From: Podospora pseudocomata | Lineage: Eukaryota > Ascomycota > Sordariomycetes > Sordariales > Podosporaceae | DNA: 64,000 bases | Direction of reading: 5' to 3' | NCBI RefSeq assembly: GCF_035222375.1 | Contig: NW_026946366.1 | Span: 248,001-312,000, forward strand | In this document: in pieces, positions 46,358-59,369 of the stretch | Layout of the letters: every line of letters begins with the position of its first letter | How positions within the stretch are numbered: position 1 is the first letter of the stretch | Notes under the pieces: generated by a model | Databases searched by the model: none | The model's input: only the letters and a program-made list of their open reading frames with translations | Told to the model about the DNA's origin: nothing | Made by a program: the position numbers and the translations under genes

Positions 46358-47295
46358 GTTTTGAAGAGGCTATGGATTCGTTTGGCCTTGTTGGTGGTGA
46401 TGCAATCTGGCTAACAAGTCGATAGACCACAGCCTTACCACTTGGCATAGCCAGTTTTTTCTTGAAAGTCAACATAGTCCAGAAGGGCTCCAGTCACGGA
46501 GAAGGTATAACTTTGGTACCAGCCAGCTCATGCCATGATGCTCTGATGAGGGCTCAGCCATGGGAGACGACCACCCCGTGTGCTCAGACCAGAGCTTGCA
46601 GCATTTTTACCGCCTACCGCAGCGAGAAGGGATACATTGAGGATAATAGCGATACGGAAACCGAGGGAGAAATGATAGTCGCCCCTCTTTCACGTTGGTG
46701 AAAGCAATGTTTTCCCGTTGCATGACATGATCCGCTGTTGAACTACACGAGAGCACCGATCAAGACCACCAGCCGGGCGCAGAAGGGAAACCAGTTCCAC
46801 CAGTTGCCTTCGAAACTCGAGTACACGCAGCGGGGGCATCCGAGAGGTCAAGATACCAGGGAGGTTGAGGAGGAGTTGAGAAAGGTGGGATGGGATGGGA
46901 TGGGATGGGAGGGGAGGGGAGTCGGAATCCCGAGATCGAGCCATCTTAAAGTATGACTGTGAGAGAGACGGGGTTCGAAGCTGACAAGAAGAAGAGAGAC
47001 ATGAAGTGTGGCATATCAGACGAGATGAATAGATATAAACCTTTTGCAATTATCCGTGTTCTACAACTTGGCGCACACGGAAAAAATCGTTTGTTTACGC
47101 AACTTTACGTTTCAACCCGTTACGCCGATATCAAATTTTAGCGCGGCACACTTTCACTTATACATTTTTTCTCACCACCCGCTCTCCTCTCACTCACCCC
47201 ACTACTCATATCAATCTCACTCACCACTCACTCTCACCATCCATACCTCCTAAATTCTACCCCCCTTTCACCCCCAATATTTCACACCCGCAAAC
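46358..47295. other. Intergenic region before FAP7
   Basis: Holds a (GGGAT)n tract at about 46886-46911 and a pyrimidine-rich leader with CTCAC repeats before FAP7. No coding exon recognised. Confidence 0.55.
46886..46911. repeat. (GGGAT)n tract
   Basis: Four to five GGGAT units followed by GGGAGGGGAGGGG. The G-runs could form a quadruplex on the plus strand; it is not the fungal telomere repeat TTAGGG. Confidence 0.75.
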
Positions 47296-47953
47296 ATGAA
47301 AAGAACCCTCCCAAACATAGTCCTAACCGGCACCCCAGGCACAGGCAAAACAACCCACGCCTCCCTCCTAGCCGAGCGCACCCCCCTCCGGCACCTCTCC
47401 ATCAACGACGTCGTAAAAGACAAGGGCTGCCACGAGGGCTTCGACGAAGAATACCAGTCCTGGATCGTAGACGAGGACAAGCTCCTCGACGCGATCGAGG
47501 AGCAGGTCAAGGAAGGGGGGTGGATCATCGACTGGCATGCCTGCGACCTCTTCCCCAAGAGCTGGGTTGACTTGGTGGTTGTGTTGCGCGCCGGGACGGA
47601 GGTGTTGTTTGATCGGTTGAGTAAACGGTAGGTTATCCCCTCCCCCTCCCCCCCCTTCCTCTGGATTTGGAGGGTACATGTCTGGAAAGGGAGGGGGGAA
47701 AGAGTGGTGTGGGACAGGGCAGGAGCAAGATGAATTGATCGCTGACGGGAAGAATAGAAACTACCCCGACCACAAACTCCAAGAAAACCTCGACAGCGAA
47801 ATCATGGACGTCCTCCTCCAAGAAGCCCGCGACAGCTACGACGAGGAGATCGTCGTCGAGCTCCAGTCCGGCGACGCCGACGAGCTAGAGGCAAATGTCG
47901 AGAGGATTGAGGCTTGGCTGGAGCAGTGGAAGAAGGATAATAACCAAACCTAA
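47296..47953 (+). CDS. FAP7: Adenylate kinase 6 / Fap7 (40S maturation factor)
   Basis: Two exons: 47296-47627 and 47758-47953 (175 aa). The P-loop TGTPGTGKTTHASLL near residue 12 belongs to the AK6 branch of adenylate kinases. The segment IIDWHACDLFP is the diagnostic Fap7/hCINAP motif, and the LID-like KRNYPDHKLQENLDSEIM follows the intron. Fap7 binds Rps14 and drives late 18S rRNA processing in the cytoplasm or nucleus. The intron (GTAGGT...ATAG, 130 nt) joins RLSKR to NYPDHK in frame. Length agrees with the family. Confidence 0.94.
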
Positions 47954-49136
47954 CTTGTCTTTTCCTTATCAAAATTGGAGTTGGGATGGCATGGGGAAAT
48001 TTGATGGGTCACATTTTTCACATGACGATTGGTTTTCAGTACCTTAGCTAAGGAAAGTAAGATTTTCAAAACCATGAGACACACATTCTCCCTGACTTAA
48101 ACTGTGTGAAATATCAACATCAAGATGGCTGCAACGAGTGAGTGAGTCGTCGGGCATCAAATCGTTCATCTCATATCAGAATGCATTAAACGAGGTTTTT
48201 AGTAAGATTTTATATGGCGTAATGATACATGGCAATTACCAAAGTTACAGCCACTCAGCTCGTCCAGAACCTATCAATGACAACAGACGATGATATCAAC
48301 AACATCAATCATAGAATATTCAAAATCCTAAATCCTCTCCTTATATAAGAGGATTATCTATGTACCTTATACAACCCCTGCTCCCTCTACATGCACCCAC
48401 CCAAGCACTTCAAGTAAAAATCAAGAATAAAACCACGAAACCATCAATCATCTTTCGCTCTTCTTGCTTCTACTACCTACACAGCAACTAAACACCACTC
48501 AGCTAGCTACAAGAAACAACACCCTTCCCCTCCTCTGTTTGGCCAAACAGAAAAAAAAAAAAAAACCAAAAACCGAACCAATGCCCCAACCGGGCCAGCC
48601 AGCAGTAAAGCAAGCCTCTTCTTCCTCCTTCCCTCCTCCAAGTCTAACACCCAACAACAATTATCATATCTATTTAACATTTTTCCTCCCTTTACCAAAC
48701 CAACCAACCCATCAATCCATCCATCTTCCAACGCCAACCCCCATCCCCCAACTGCCGACTCAACTTTGTAAAAAGGTATGTATTGTAATTTTATCCTCAT
48801 GAAACCACCACTATAACAACACACCCCATATGTAGTGTATCCGTGGCATAAATTTTCACACTCACCCCAACCACCCCTACTTCTCTCAACTACTAACCAA
48901 ACCACCTCACCCCCGTTCCTGCGCAAGAACAACCCCCCCCCCCCCCCCCTTCATTTGCTATTACTCCTAGACTTCAGCATGACATTCCTGGCGGCGGGTG
49001 GCACCGGTCCATTATTCCCACTCCCATTCCTCCACGAACTCAACAGAACACTCGCCGGCCTCTGATGATGATGATGGCTCGACCCCCCCGGAGACGGCTG
49101 CTGTTGTTGGAAACCCAGAAACGAGCGAGGAGCCAC
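47954..49136. other. Convergent intergenic region FAP7/myosin V
   Basis: 1.2 kb of 3' sequence. It includes a poly-C run near 48936-48952, A-rich runs, and a 12-bp perfect palindrome CCTTAGCTAAGG at 48042-48053. No coding exon recognised. Confidence 0.55.
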
Positions 49137-52100
49137 CTAGGCGCTCGCCTGTATCGATCCCGGGCCCTCCTCCATCTCCTGAAGATCATTCATGCTGTGC
49201 GTGTCAAAGTCGCCCGCCTGCGACCCAAACTCGAGCTTCTCCTGCTGGGCAATAGCCTGCTGGGAGACAATCTCGGCCAGACGCTTCAACCGTGGGGTTT
49301 GGAGCCCTATTCATCATTAGTTAGCAGACATTCTCACTTGTACCCTCACGAAAAAAAAAAAAAAAAACTCACATGACGGCGTATAAGTCTCCAAAGCAGT
49401 AATCACTCTCGGCTCCGCAATCTCATACGGCCCGCTGTCGTCCATATCGACAGCCTGCAGCAGCAACACATCGCTCTTCTCCGTCACCCTCGACGCCACC
49501 GCCTTCATAATCTCGCCATTGATCGGCTGCTCGTAATCCGCCACCAGGTACTGGTTCAGCAGCTTCTGGATCTGGTTGGGCGACAGCATCCAGCAAATGT
49601 CCTGAATGATCTCGATGTCGTTGAGCGTCGCCTTCTTGAGCTGCAACAGCTTGGTCGCCTGCATCAAGTGCTCCAGCTGGAGCGTCCCCTCGGGCATGTC
49701 GTGGCTCTTGCACCACTCCTCGATACGGGTGATGTTGTAGTTGATCTGCAGACCACGCTTCCAAGAGAGGAAGTTGCGGCGCATGAGCAGATCGTTGAAC
49801 GCCGTCACGCCAACAAGCCTGAGCAGCTCGGTGATGGTCTGGGTAATGATGGAATCCTCAAGGTAGTAAGCCTTCATGGCGCGGAAGACGCTGTTGAGAA
49901 GCGACAGCAAGTTATCCATGCTGTACGCGGGAGCAGAGTTGCCCTGCAAAAGCTTGCCAAGGAACCTGTTGTTTTCGTTCGTGACGAAGCCCGGCAGGGA
50001 CTGCGACTCAATGATGGCGGGCACAATCATCTTGTTAAGCTTCTTCTTGAGCACCTTCATCCAGGTGTGGTAAATGTTGAACTCGAGACTCTCGAGATCG
50101 TGCTTGACAATCTCCAACAGGCGGTCATACTCGTAGTTGTCCGTCTTTTGGGCCTCGTACCAGTCCTCGGCGAGGAAGACAAAAGACAGCATCTCGTGGA
50201 CATTGGAGAGCCAGAACGCACCGGGGTTGATAGCCTCCTCGTCGTCGTGGTTCATCACCTCCTGCTGAATCGACTGCATGACGTTGGCAAGGAACCGCTC
50301 CGACTCCTTGACGAAGCCGTTGTTCCACATCTCGGACGTCACCAAGTTGATGAGATACGAAGGGAAAAGGACCTCCTTGTCGGTAGGGGCAGGGTTGCTG
50401 GATGGCGAAGGGATCTTGAGGTTGCGAATAAGGCCAATGGTGACCTCCTGGTTCAGGCCCTCCTCATCGGCAAGGAGACCTTCCAACTCCATCTCGATGC
50501 TATCAATACCGGGAATGAATGTCGAACCGGAAAGAGTAGTCTGGCGGTTCATGCCAGGAACAGCCATGGAGACAGGGCGGGGGTTGTAGGCCATGCTGTA
50601 CCTATCCATCTCGCGAGGCTCTGCACCCGCACTCCGTCTCTTGGGCTTCTTGGAGGACACCAGATTGATGAGACCGGCCGGCGCAGCAGACGCCGGTCCG
50701 TTCCCGTTGACAAGCTCGCCGTTGACGGGAGCAGCTCTTCTAGCCTGCTCCAGTGCCTCTTGAAGCTCAGCAATCTGTTGCCTGAGCGAGTTCTTCTCAA
50801 CCTCGGACTGCTCGCTCTGCTGGCGCGCAGCCTCAAGCTCCTCGTTGGTAGCGCGGAGGCTCTCCCGAAGTTGTCGCTCCTCCTCTTGCATCCTCTTCAC
50901 ATTCGCCGTCGACTCCTCAAAGCTAGTCTGCAGCTTCTTCATCTCCGCCTCCATAGCCTCCAGACGAGCAGCCGCAATACCAGCCTGGTTGGCCTCAGTC
51001 TGCAGCTCCTTCGTCCTAGCCTCCAGAGCATTGTGCCTATTTCTCCAAATGGCAACCTGCCCTTCATAGTTCTCCACCTGCACCTTCAACTCCTTGTTCT
51101 GCGCCTTCATGGTACCCAAAGACTGCGTCAACTCAACGACCTTGTTCTCCAGCTTGTAAGAGATCTGCTTCAAGTCACGAGCCTCGGCACGGACAACCTT
51201 GTACTCCTTCCGAGCAGTCTTGCCACGCCACAAGCTCTGCACAATGACAATCTTGCGGCGGTAGTCTCTCCAGGCACGAAGCTGTTGTCTCGAGCGCCAG
51301 TTGCGCTGAATGATAAGAACAGCGTTGCCAACCCGGGTCTCCATGATCTCCTTGCGGCGCAGATAACCCTTGATAGCGGCCTGAGCGCGAATGACATCGT
51401 TGCGGATAACGAGGAACTCTCTCCTCTGCTTGAAACCACGCCAGTTCTTTTGGATGGTAACCGCAGCCTTGATCGTCCGCAGCTCCTGAGCCTCCTTGCG
51501 GGCCCTGTAGCCCCGGAAGAGAGCCTGGAAGCTGACAATGGCACCCCTGGCAGCAAGATACTTCTTGCGGTAGTACTTGGCCTTGAGGTTCTTTTGAATG
51601 AGAATGGCGCAGTCGTTGAGACGTGTCGTCCTCAGGTTCTCCAAAAAGGCAAGCATACCCGCCCTGAAGAAGATCTTGGTCAGACCCATCTGGTACTTGT
51701 CCATACCCGGGGCCACCTTGTTGGCGCCGAGGGCCTTGGTCAGGATGGCATCGGCCATCTGCCTAATTTCCGAGGTCCATTGCTGCGACGGCACCAACAT
51801 GTAGTACCGCAGCGCAAACTCCTCATACGTCCACCTCGTGGGGTAACCCGCACAACTAATACGGACTGTTTCGAGAACACCGCAGGCGCGGAGCTGGCTG
51901 AGAACCATGGGGCCCTCAAACTTCCACGCCTCCTTGGCCTCGTTGGGCTTGATACATCTGATGTAGTGCACATCAGTGCTGTTGATGGTGGTCATGAGCT
52001 CGATCAGCGAGGACTTGAAGATGCCTCCCAGTGTGGGCTTGCGGTTGACGGCGACGCCAATTCTCCTACCGGCCGCCGGCTTCACCGCATTAGAGCTTGC

Positions 52101-54181
52101 CTGGGCGAGGTCCTTCTCCCGCACCGCCGACGCGGCATCCAACACCTGGCCGAGGAACGCATTGGTCGACGCGCGCAGTACCGCCATGTGTTCGTCGGGA
52201 ACCGTGTCACGGTTCTTTTCTATGAAACCGTCCGACTCATACGTGACGTCGATGGCATAGTGGCAGACGGTGAAAGACGACTTGCCGAACCTTGGCTTCT
52301 TGTAGAACTTGTGCTTGTCGGCAGCATAGTTGTGGTGGAGCTTGGTGACAAACTGCTCATCAGATCCCATAGGCAGCCTGGATTCTTCATCAAGGAGAGA
52401 AAGAATACCGAGCTTGCCCTCAATCAAATCGATACAGGGCTGGTTATCCGCGAAATCAATAAAGGTCCAGTCGATCTTCTCCCTAAGATACTCCTCCTGC
52501 TCAAGCTTGAAGACGTGCTGGTTGAACTCTTGCTGCAGCTTCTCGTTGGCATAGTTGATGCAGAACTGCTCAAACGAGTTCTTGGCGAAATGTTCGAAAC
52601 CGTAAATATCGAGCACACCAATAAACGACTTGACCCTGCTGAGAACCTCCTCGGTCGCCAAGCTCCTGTTGATAATCTCCACCAGCCAGTCGAACAAGCT
52701 AGAGTAGATGAACTTGGCCACGGAATCCCTGACAACGATAGCCTGAGCTTGCGACAAGTTCGAAGTGATCTTCTCGCCACGAGTGACAAGCTGCTTCTTG
52801 ACAATCCACTTGGCAAACTCGGGGGCATCAATACCGAGAATCTCGCAAGCCTTGACCAACGATGGCTCCGTCGCAGCGAGCACGCTTTCCGTCCTGGACG
52901 CCCCGATCTTGACGTTGCCGAGGTGGAGCAAACCAGCAAGCAGCTTAAAGATCTCGGCCTGCTCGCCCTCGCTCACACCAATCGTCGTCAGCGACTGCTT
53001 CGTCGCCTTAAATTCCGCCTTGTCGTCCACGCCGTCAATCGTCGGGGTGTTGCCCTGGTTGAGGTAGTCAAACTGCTCAATAGGCAGCAGACCCAGCTCC
53101 TGGCGCTCCTTGTCCGTCACACCGGCCACGAGCTGGTAGAAAATGTGATAATTCCTCTCCTTGAGCGGCTGGAAGACCAATCTCGACCGTTCCAGCAAAT
53201 ATGTCCTGATCTTAGCTCCGATAATATTTGTTTCCTTGTCAAACATGATTTCAATGTACTTTCCGAACCGCGAGGAGTTGTCGTTTCTCGTCGTCTTGGC
53301 GTTACCGAAGGCTTCCATGATGGGGTTGGTGGCCAGGATAGCCTCTTCGGTCTTGCTCATCGCCTCTGGGCCCTTCTTTGCCCTCGATCCCGGGCTGTCT
53401 GATGGATGTCTTGTCGCGAAGTATCGCATGATGTACTTGGCGCTGACAGTTTTACCAGCACCGGACTCACCAGACACGACGATGGTCTGGTTCTTGTTGT
53501 CGCGCAGCATGTCCCTATTCTCAGCGTCAGCCAACCGCCTGTGTCCCAAACCTCGCATCCACCGCGGGTCCCTACATGAAAGCTTCCTCAGCAATGGCAA
53601 ACAGGTGAGGAGCTTGTGTGGCTCTCTGCTTCCCGGCATATACTTGCACCATGCCAGGTACGTAGAGGGAATCGACGCGAGCAAAGGGGTTGGTTGCTAT
53701 CAGCACAATACCGGAGTATGTGTAGATCTCTTTTTGGAGGTATCGAAGGCGAATGGCCTGCAGAACTGTATTCCGGCAAATATCGTCAGCATGCTGTTGC
53801 CTCGTGCCATCCCTCCATCCTCCACCGCCATATCATCTTTGGGCTATTTACCGGCAGGCTCGTTAAGATGGGAAAGGTTTGTCAAATCATCGCTGGCTTC
53901 GAGCATGGTAGGGTTCATCAGAGGAGGTAAGGACGGGTCGTTGCCGGACTGGAGGGCCTCCAGCGAGACCTCCAGTTCCTTGGTCTGCAAACACAACATA
54001 AGTCAGCGTTTTGGATGAGCTTCCAGCGAGTATCAAAGCTGCCTACCTCGTCATTTTCTAACCGGAAGATGAGCTTGACTTTGTCCCCATCTACTGTCTT
54101 CTTGACAACCTCAGACGCAACCCAGCCCTCGGTTGCGTCGGGCTGCCACGCTCGCGTGCCAACATCATAACTCTCAGACAT
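49137..54181 (-). CDS. MYO2: Class V myosin heavy chain
   Basis: Five exons: 54181-54047, 53984-53852, 53765-53576, 53514-49373 and 49306-49137 (1589 aa, the normal class V size). The N-terminal SH3-like part (MSESYDVGTRAWQPDATEGW) leads to the motor, with the P-loop GESGAGKT near residue 168 and FGNAKTTRNDNSSRFGK (switch I). LDIYGFEHFAKNSFEQFCIN (20 residues) and the actin-binding HYIRCIKPNE follow. Six or so IQ motifs come next (about residues 780-920; e.g. IQKNWRGFKQRR), then a coiled coil (about 925-1080), and a DIL cargo-binding domain near the C-terminus. Class V myosins carry secretory vesicles and organelles along actin to hyphal tips. Exon 3 to 4 joining (GTAGGG donor) gives AFMDMLRDN. 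Confidence 0.95.
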
Positions 54182-56457
54182 TGGATGTGGTTGTTTTCTG
54201 GTCTTGAGCTCTCCCTAGCTTTGTATGTGGTATTAAAAGAAGAAGTATGTTGGGAAAAGAATCCAGTTATTACTGGAAGCTGTCGCCTGAAGAAAAAAGG
54301 ATGACCAGTATTCGCAGCTGGAGGCGAATACCGTGTGCTGGGAGGTGGTTGGCTGGCTGTGTTATTTGGTAGGTAGGTATTCGTCGTCGTCGTGGGTTAC
54401 GGAAGCCGGGGCGAACACGCAACTGGCGGAAGGCACTGTGCTGAGCTGTGCTGGGGGGGGCTGGCTGAGAAGCACTGGCTGGCTGCAAAAAAAAAAAAAA
54501 GAAGGGCGCTGGCAACTAGCGGGTGATGCGAATCAAGTTGGAGGCGGAGCGTCTGCCTTTGAACTTGAAGGCATTCATGAGTAGGTGGGAAGGGAGGGAT
54601 TAACGGGGCCGTTAATTGTTAATTAGCGGTCACTAAGTTTCGGCGGTCGAGGAATCTCCGCTTTCCCTTCTCTTGCCTGGCACTGACAGCAACAAGCCTA
54701 GGTACTAGACGATGGCCCTTGGGTTGTGGTGGAGTTGGATGGCCGCTGCAGAGTGTCGTTTGTCTCTTGCTGCAACTTCTTCTTCGTCGTCGTCGTCGTT
54801 CCGGGCTCAAGAAGTGAAGCTTGAGAAAAAGTTAAGGAAGACAAAACGAAAAGGAAACCCGTCGTTAGAGTTTAGGGGGCTGAAAAAAAGAGACAGCGTG
54901 CATGGACTGGCGCACTGTAGAATGCTCGTTGATAGGTAAAGAGGAGAAAGACAGTGGTATCGCGTCGGTACGATTGGATTGGGGGGGGTTGGACAGGGCG
55001 GGCACGGACTCTCCAGCGATTCTGGGGCACGCCTCTCTCTCCATGTTCTTGTCTCACGACCCCCTATTTTTTTTTGTTCTTGTTAAACTTGGGAGAAAGG
55101 AAGAACAAAAAGAAGAAGCTAAACATGAATAAACATTCTCTCCATCCTGTCAAATACCTTCCACCTATGGCCCCCTCAAACCATCCAACCTCACTTCACC
55201 CTTCAACCATCCCAGCCCAAACCTAACCCCCAACAAATCCCCAAACAGCCCAGCTCGGAGATGCCTGTCTTGCATTTGCCATCCTCATGCCTTTCACAAG
55301 GGAAATCCTTTATACTCTTCGTTACCGCCTACCACCCGCCTTACAGATGCCCCCCCTTTTCACAACCAACCAACCCGACCCCATCTTCAAAAAGGGGGCT
55401 CGTTCGTTCAGCATTGAATCCAGTGGAGCAAAAAAGCTGATGCACATCCCATATGCAGGGGTTACAAAGTAGTTCCCCCCCCCTCTCCAATCACTAACAA
55501 AAGCGGGGACATCCCCTTTCTTTCTCTCTCTGGGCAGTTTGATAGAAAACCATGCTTTGTCAAAGTGAGCCCTAACCCGCCTCTGTGTTTCAACCTCTTC
55601 CATTTCCAACCGCTCAAGATTGTTGTTTGTTATACAGCATCATCAAAATATCCAACAACCGCGAGATATTGAGTTGGTTTTGGCTCAGACGCGGGCTCGG
55701 AAAACCACCCGGTCTTGCATATGGAACCCACCTACTGACGTCGTCCATCCGTGGTCTGGTCATATTTCGCCCATCACTTTCAACAACACTTTCAATATGG
55801 TTCAAAATCACAAAAAAACCCCTTCCAACCACCTCCCATAAACAAAGTGGACATGTCTCATCCCATGCGAAACGCCCTCCAAAATTCTTTGGTAGGCCAA
55901 CTGGACTTGGTCTGTTCGGCGTGGGGTGGACGCACCTTACCAAAGCACGCTGTGTACACTCGATCCCGTCATTTTTCAGGGGTGCCCTCCACCACCTCAC
56001 CAAGCACCCACTATCCACAATCCTCACCGCTTTCTCGTTTCCTTTTTCGCTGCTGGCCGTCTTGTTCACCTAGCCCTGTGGAATTTATACATGGCATTTA
56101 TGCACTCTCATTCTCACAGGCTCAGTACATAAAGCCATCATGGTTGTGAATATCAAAAGTCATGTTATTCTTGATCTCTAACCCCCTATTTTGTTGAACC
56201 CATCATTTTGATATACCAAACCGCCACCCCCTTCCCCCCTTTCCCCCTCATATGATGATATAATTTTTCCTTGCTCCATGTTGAAATGCTTTTTGTTCTT
56301 GCTCTCCCATCACTGACTCCGTCAACCAAGCAAACAAAAGAAAATGTCCAAAAAATATCACATCACACACATACAAAACACCAAAATATCCACCCATTAT
56401 AAACAAACCAGATAAACCCATTTCCTCAGAAAACACACACACCCCCTATCTATATAT
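54182..56457. other. 2.3-kb region upstream of myosin V and downstream of SER33
   Basis: Contains the myosin V promoter on one side and the 3' region of 3-phosphoglycerate dehydrogenase on the other. Between 55585 and 56150 several overlapping ORFs on both strands reach 130-160 codons, but none has recognisable features and their mutual overlap suggests a chance low-stop stretch. Confidence 0.5.
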
Positions 56458-57974
56458 CTAATACAGAACCCGGGTAAGAATGCGTGAGCTGAGTCCGTCC
56501 AAGCTGTCCCGAATCTCCTTGATATCCTCCGGCCGGACGTCGCTAACATCGGCCATGAGGTAAGCAATGTCGCCCTTGGAGTCCGAAATCTGCTTGTCGA
56601 CGTTGTGGTCGCCCAAGATCTCGTTCACCCTGCGCAGCACACCGGGCACGTTGCGATGGATGTAGATGATGCGCGCGTGGTTGCTCTCGTCGAGGGTAAG
56701 CTGGCGCATGTTGACCTCGGGCAGGTTGACGCTCCCAAGGGTGACACCCTGGTTGATGTACCTCACGAGCGCATCCGCAACCTCAATACCAATCGCCCTC
56801 TGCGCCTCCTCCGTGCTACCACCGATATGAGGAGTCAAAATAATGTTGTTGAGACCGCGGAGCTCCTCCGCCCACGGGTTCAGGTCGGTGGTGAAGTAAT
56901 CCCCATTCCCAGCCGGCTCATTAGGATAGACATCCAGCGCCGCACCAGCAACCTTGCCCGCCCTCATAGCCTTGATCAGCGCCGGGATATCAACCACCGT
57001 CCCACGGCTGGCATTGATAAGATAAGACCCATTCTTCATCTGCTCAAACTGCTTCGCCCCCAGCATGTTCTTCGTCTCCGGAGTCTCGGGCACATGCAGC
57101 GTGACAAAATCCGCCTCCCCAAGCAGCGCCTCCAGCGTAGGCACCTGCCTCGCGGTACCAATCGCCATCAAGCTGACCACGTCATAATAAATGACATTCA
57201 TCCCCATCGCCTCCGCCAACACCGACAGCTGCGAGCCAATGTGCCCATACCCAACAATACCCAGCGTCTTGCCACGCACCTCCCAGCACTTGGCGCTGAC
57301 CTTGTTCCAAGTGCCCCGGTGAAGCTCATTCGAGCGATCGCCCAGCTGGCGGGCAAGAGAGATAATCTCGGCAATCACCAACTCGGCCACACTGCGCGAG
57401 TTGGCAAAGGGAGAGTTGAAAACAGCGATACCCTGCTTGGCAGCATAATCCAGATCAACCTGGTTAGTGCCGATGCAGAAGCAGCCGATGACGAGAAGGT
57501 TCTTGGCCTCCTGGAGCACCTTGGCCGTCAACTTTGTCTTTGAGCGGATGCCAATGACGTGGACATCTCTGAAGTGTAAATGTCAGCAAATTTGAAGCGG
57601 GAATAAAGACTTGTGAGGTGGTAGTAGTAGGAGTAGTAGTAGTAGTGGTGGTAGTAGTAGTAGTAATAATGAACTCACCTAATCTTCTCAATCAACTGAT
57701 CCTCCGGCAACGAAGCCTTGTGAAACTCAACCTGGTACCCCTGACCAGACAGAATATCCCTCCCGGTCTGGTTCACATTCTCCAGCAGCAGAATCTTGAT
57801 GTCCTCCGTGCTGAACGGCTTGAGCTGCTTAGCAGCAGCGCGCAACGCAAGGCTGGCCATGAAGCTGCTCGACGCGGGTGGTGAGTGGAAAGTAGCGGTA
57901 GGGGAAACACTGAGGCTGTTGGACACGGCAGGTCTAGCCAACGAAGACTGTGAGATTGGTTTTGGGGTTGTCAT
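56458..57974 (-). CDS. SER33: D-3-phosphoglycerate dehydrogenase
   Basis: Two exons: 57974-57679 and 57568-56458 (468 aa). It oxidises 3-phosphoglycerate to phosphohydroxypyruvate, the first step of serine synthesis. An N-terminal Ser/Pro-rich extension (to about residue 55) precedes the catalytic domain (LLLENVNQTGRDIL). The NAD-binding loop is GKTLGIVGYGHIGSQ, catalytic regions include NASRGTVVD and the histidine in LTPHIGGST, and the C-terminal ACT-type regulatory domain holds HRNVPGVLRRVNEILGDHNV (20 residues). The start is ATG 57974; the frame stays open upstream without an ATG. Two TGACTCA sites lie in its promoter. Confidence 0.95.
57618..57666. repeat. (TAG/TGG)n trinucleotide repeat in SER33 intron
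   Basis: Triplet run on the plus strand, within the single intron near its 5' splice site (minus-strand gene). Confidence 0.8.
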
Positions 57975-58021
57975 TGTGGCAGTTTTCCTTTTCAACTGGC
58001 GGAATCAAAGAAAAAAGATAT

Positions 58022-58028
58022 TGACTCA
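58022..58028. promoter_or_regulatory. TGACTCA (Gcn4/CPC1-type site), proximal
   Basis: Exact consensus about 48 bp upstream of the SER33 ATG. Serine biosynthesis is a known target class for Gcn4/CPC1. The site may lie in the 5' UTR if transcription starts further upstream. Confidence 0.5.
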
Positions 58029-58250
58029 AAAGGCGGCGGCAACAGGGAACAAGCTTTGTAACATGGGCTAATAAAGCTTCTTCGCGGTCAGAAAAAGTTG
58101 GGTAAAGTTTTAGTCGAGATTGAAGAAGAAAAAGGTCCCCCGAACAAACAAGGCGTGGGATGTGTCACCTCTTTGAATACTCAGCCCGTGGTTCAAGGTC
58201 GATCCACGGTGGGATGGTTCCATGGTGGGGTTTCTTGGGGATGGCGGGGT

Positions 58251-58257
58251 TGACTCA
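58251..58257. promoter_or_regulatory. TGACTCA (Gcn4/CPC1-type site), distal
   Basis: Second exact copy, about 277 bp upstream of the SER33 ATG, a usual distance for an activator site. Confidence 0.55.
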
Positions 58258-59369
58258 CTGTGTGGTGGGTTCACGCTGGCTAAAAAGAAAACTTTTTGGG
58301 CCATCCATGACGGAATGCGAGTTCTTCATTCGACAAGCCCACACCTGCGCCTCCGATCAAGGCGTGCTCGCCCTGACTACGTACCTACTCACTCTAGACT
58401 ATACTATATGTTCTATAGAACACCCAATGGCTCTCTTTTGGTTTATTTCCGGTTCCCAGGCCCTTCCCGTAGCATACCTCTTTGACAAGATGGAACTATG
58501 TTATCCAACACATCCATAGATACTACCTCGACTCTTTGTCTCTTGTCCAGGTACCAAAAGTATAGCATAGCACTTACATCCAGGGTCTACCACCAATGGT
58601 CGTCTATTCCGGTCCGGATACCGGGACATTCCTGGATCTGTCGAAACACCAAAAATGGAACAATCGCCTCAATGTATCACCTAATTTTCCGGGTCAAGAG
58701 GCCCCCATACCAATGAACATTCACCCCGCATAATCGCCGCATATGTACGGCTCAGCTGCACACCGTGTGCCGGGGTCGCAATGAGTCGACTTCGATCCAA
58801 CATCCTGGGCCCGCTCAGCAGCGACTACGGAGGCCCTCAGATCAGACATGGACAAAATAAAAGACACCTCATGATGATCACGATGTTGATGAGTTTGCTA
58901 CATAATGTGAATTCACTGCCTACTGACTGCTGGGCTCAGGTGCCATAAACCTAATACCAAGTGTTCCCATACAGTGCTCGAGACTCGTCCTGCCCCCAGT
59001 TGTGAGCCCCCCTTTTTGTCTGCCTTCTAGTATGCCCTCACATCTCGGGAAAAGACATTCGCTTCCCACCCGCACAAATGAAAAACGAAAAAACCCATAA
59101 ACAAACTGAGACGAGGAGAAGCCATCAAACGCAAAGGGCATGCAAAGACAAGACATATACCCGGAAATGTCCTCAAAAACAAGTACAAATCAGAGCTCAA
59201 TTTCGGCACTCCTGCATGTCCATCATTCGCCGTATTGCTCCCTAATGGAGCCTGCTGATGAGCAGTGTAATTGGGACACCAGTGAGAAAAAGGCCCGGGT
59301 AGAGGGCGGAGGGGCGATTGCCCGATCAATGAAGTATGCTAGGCCATGTTGGCGAGAAGTCTACACCAT

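Larger units (their letters stand above)
57975..59369. other. SER33 promoter / NAP1 3' region
   Basis: 1.4 kb between tandem minus-strand genes. It contains two TGACTCA sites close to the SER33 start. No coding exon recognised. Confidence 0.55.

Noticed and set aside
48042-48053. 12-bp palindrome CCTTAGCTAAGG
   Set aside because: Short enough to be chance in a 64-kb window; no repeat copy or known binding site was recognised.
49668-53402. 1244-codon ORF antisense to the class V myosin
   Set aside because: The minus-strand frame is unmistakably myosin. The plus frame is a shadow created by strongly C/G-ending codons, is Leu/Arg-rich and shows no domain.
55585-56150. Overlapping 130-160-codon ORFs on both strands downstream of SER33
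   Set aside because: Mutual overlap in several frames without family features points to a low-stop stretch rather than a gene.
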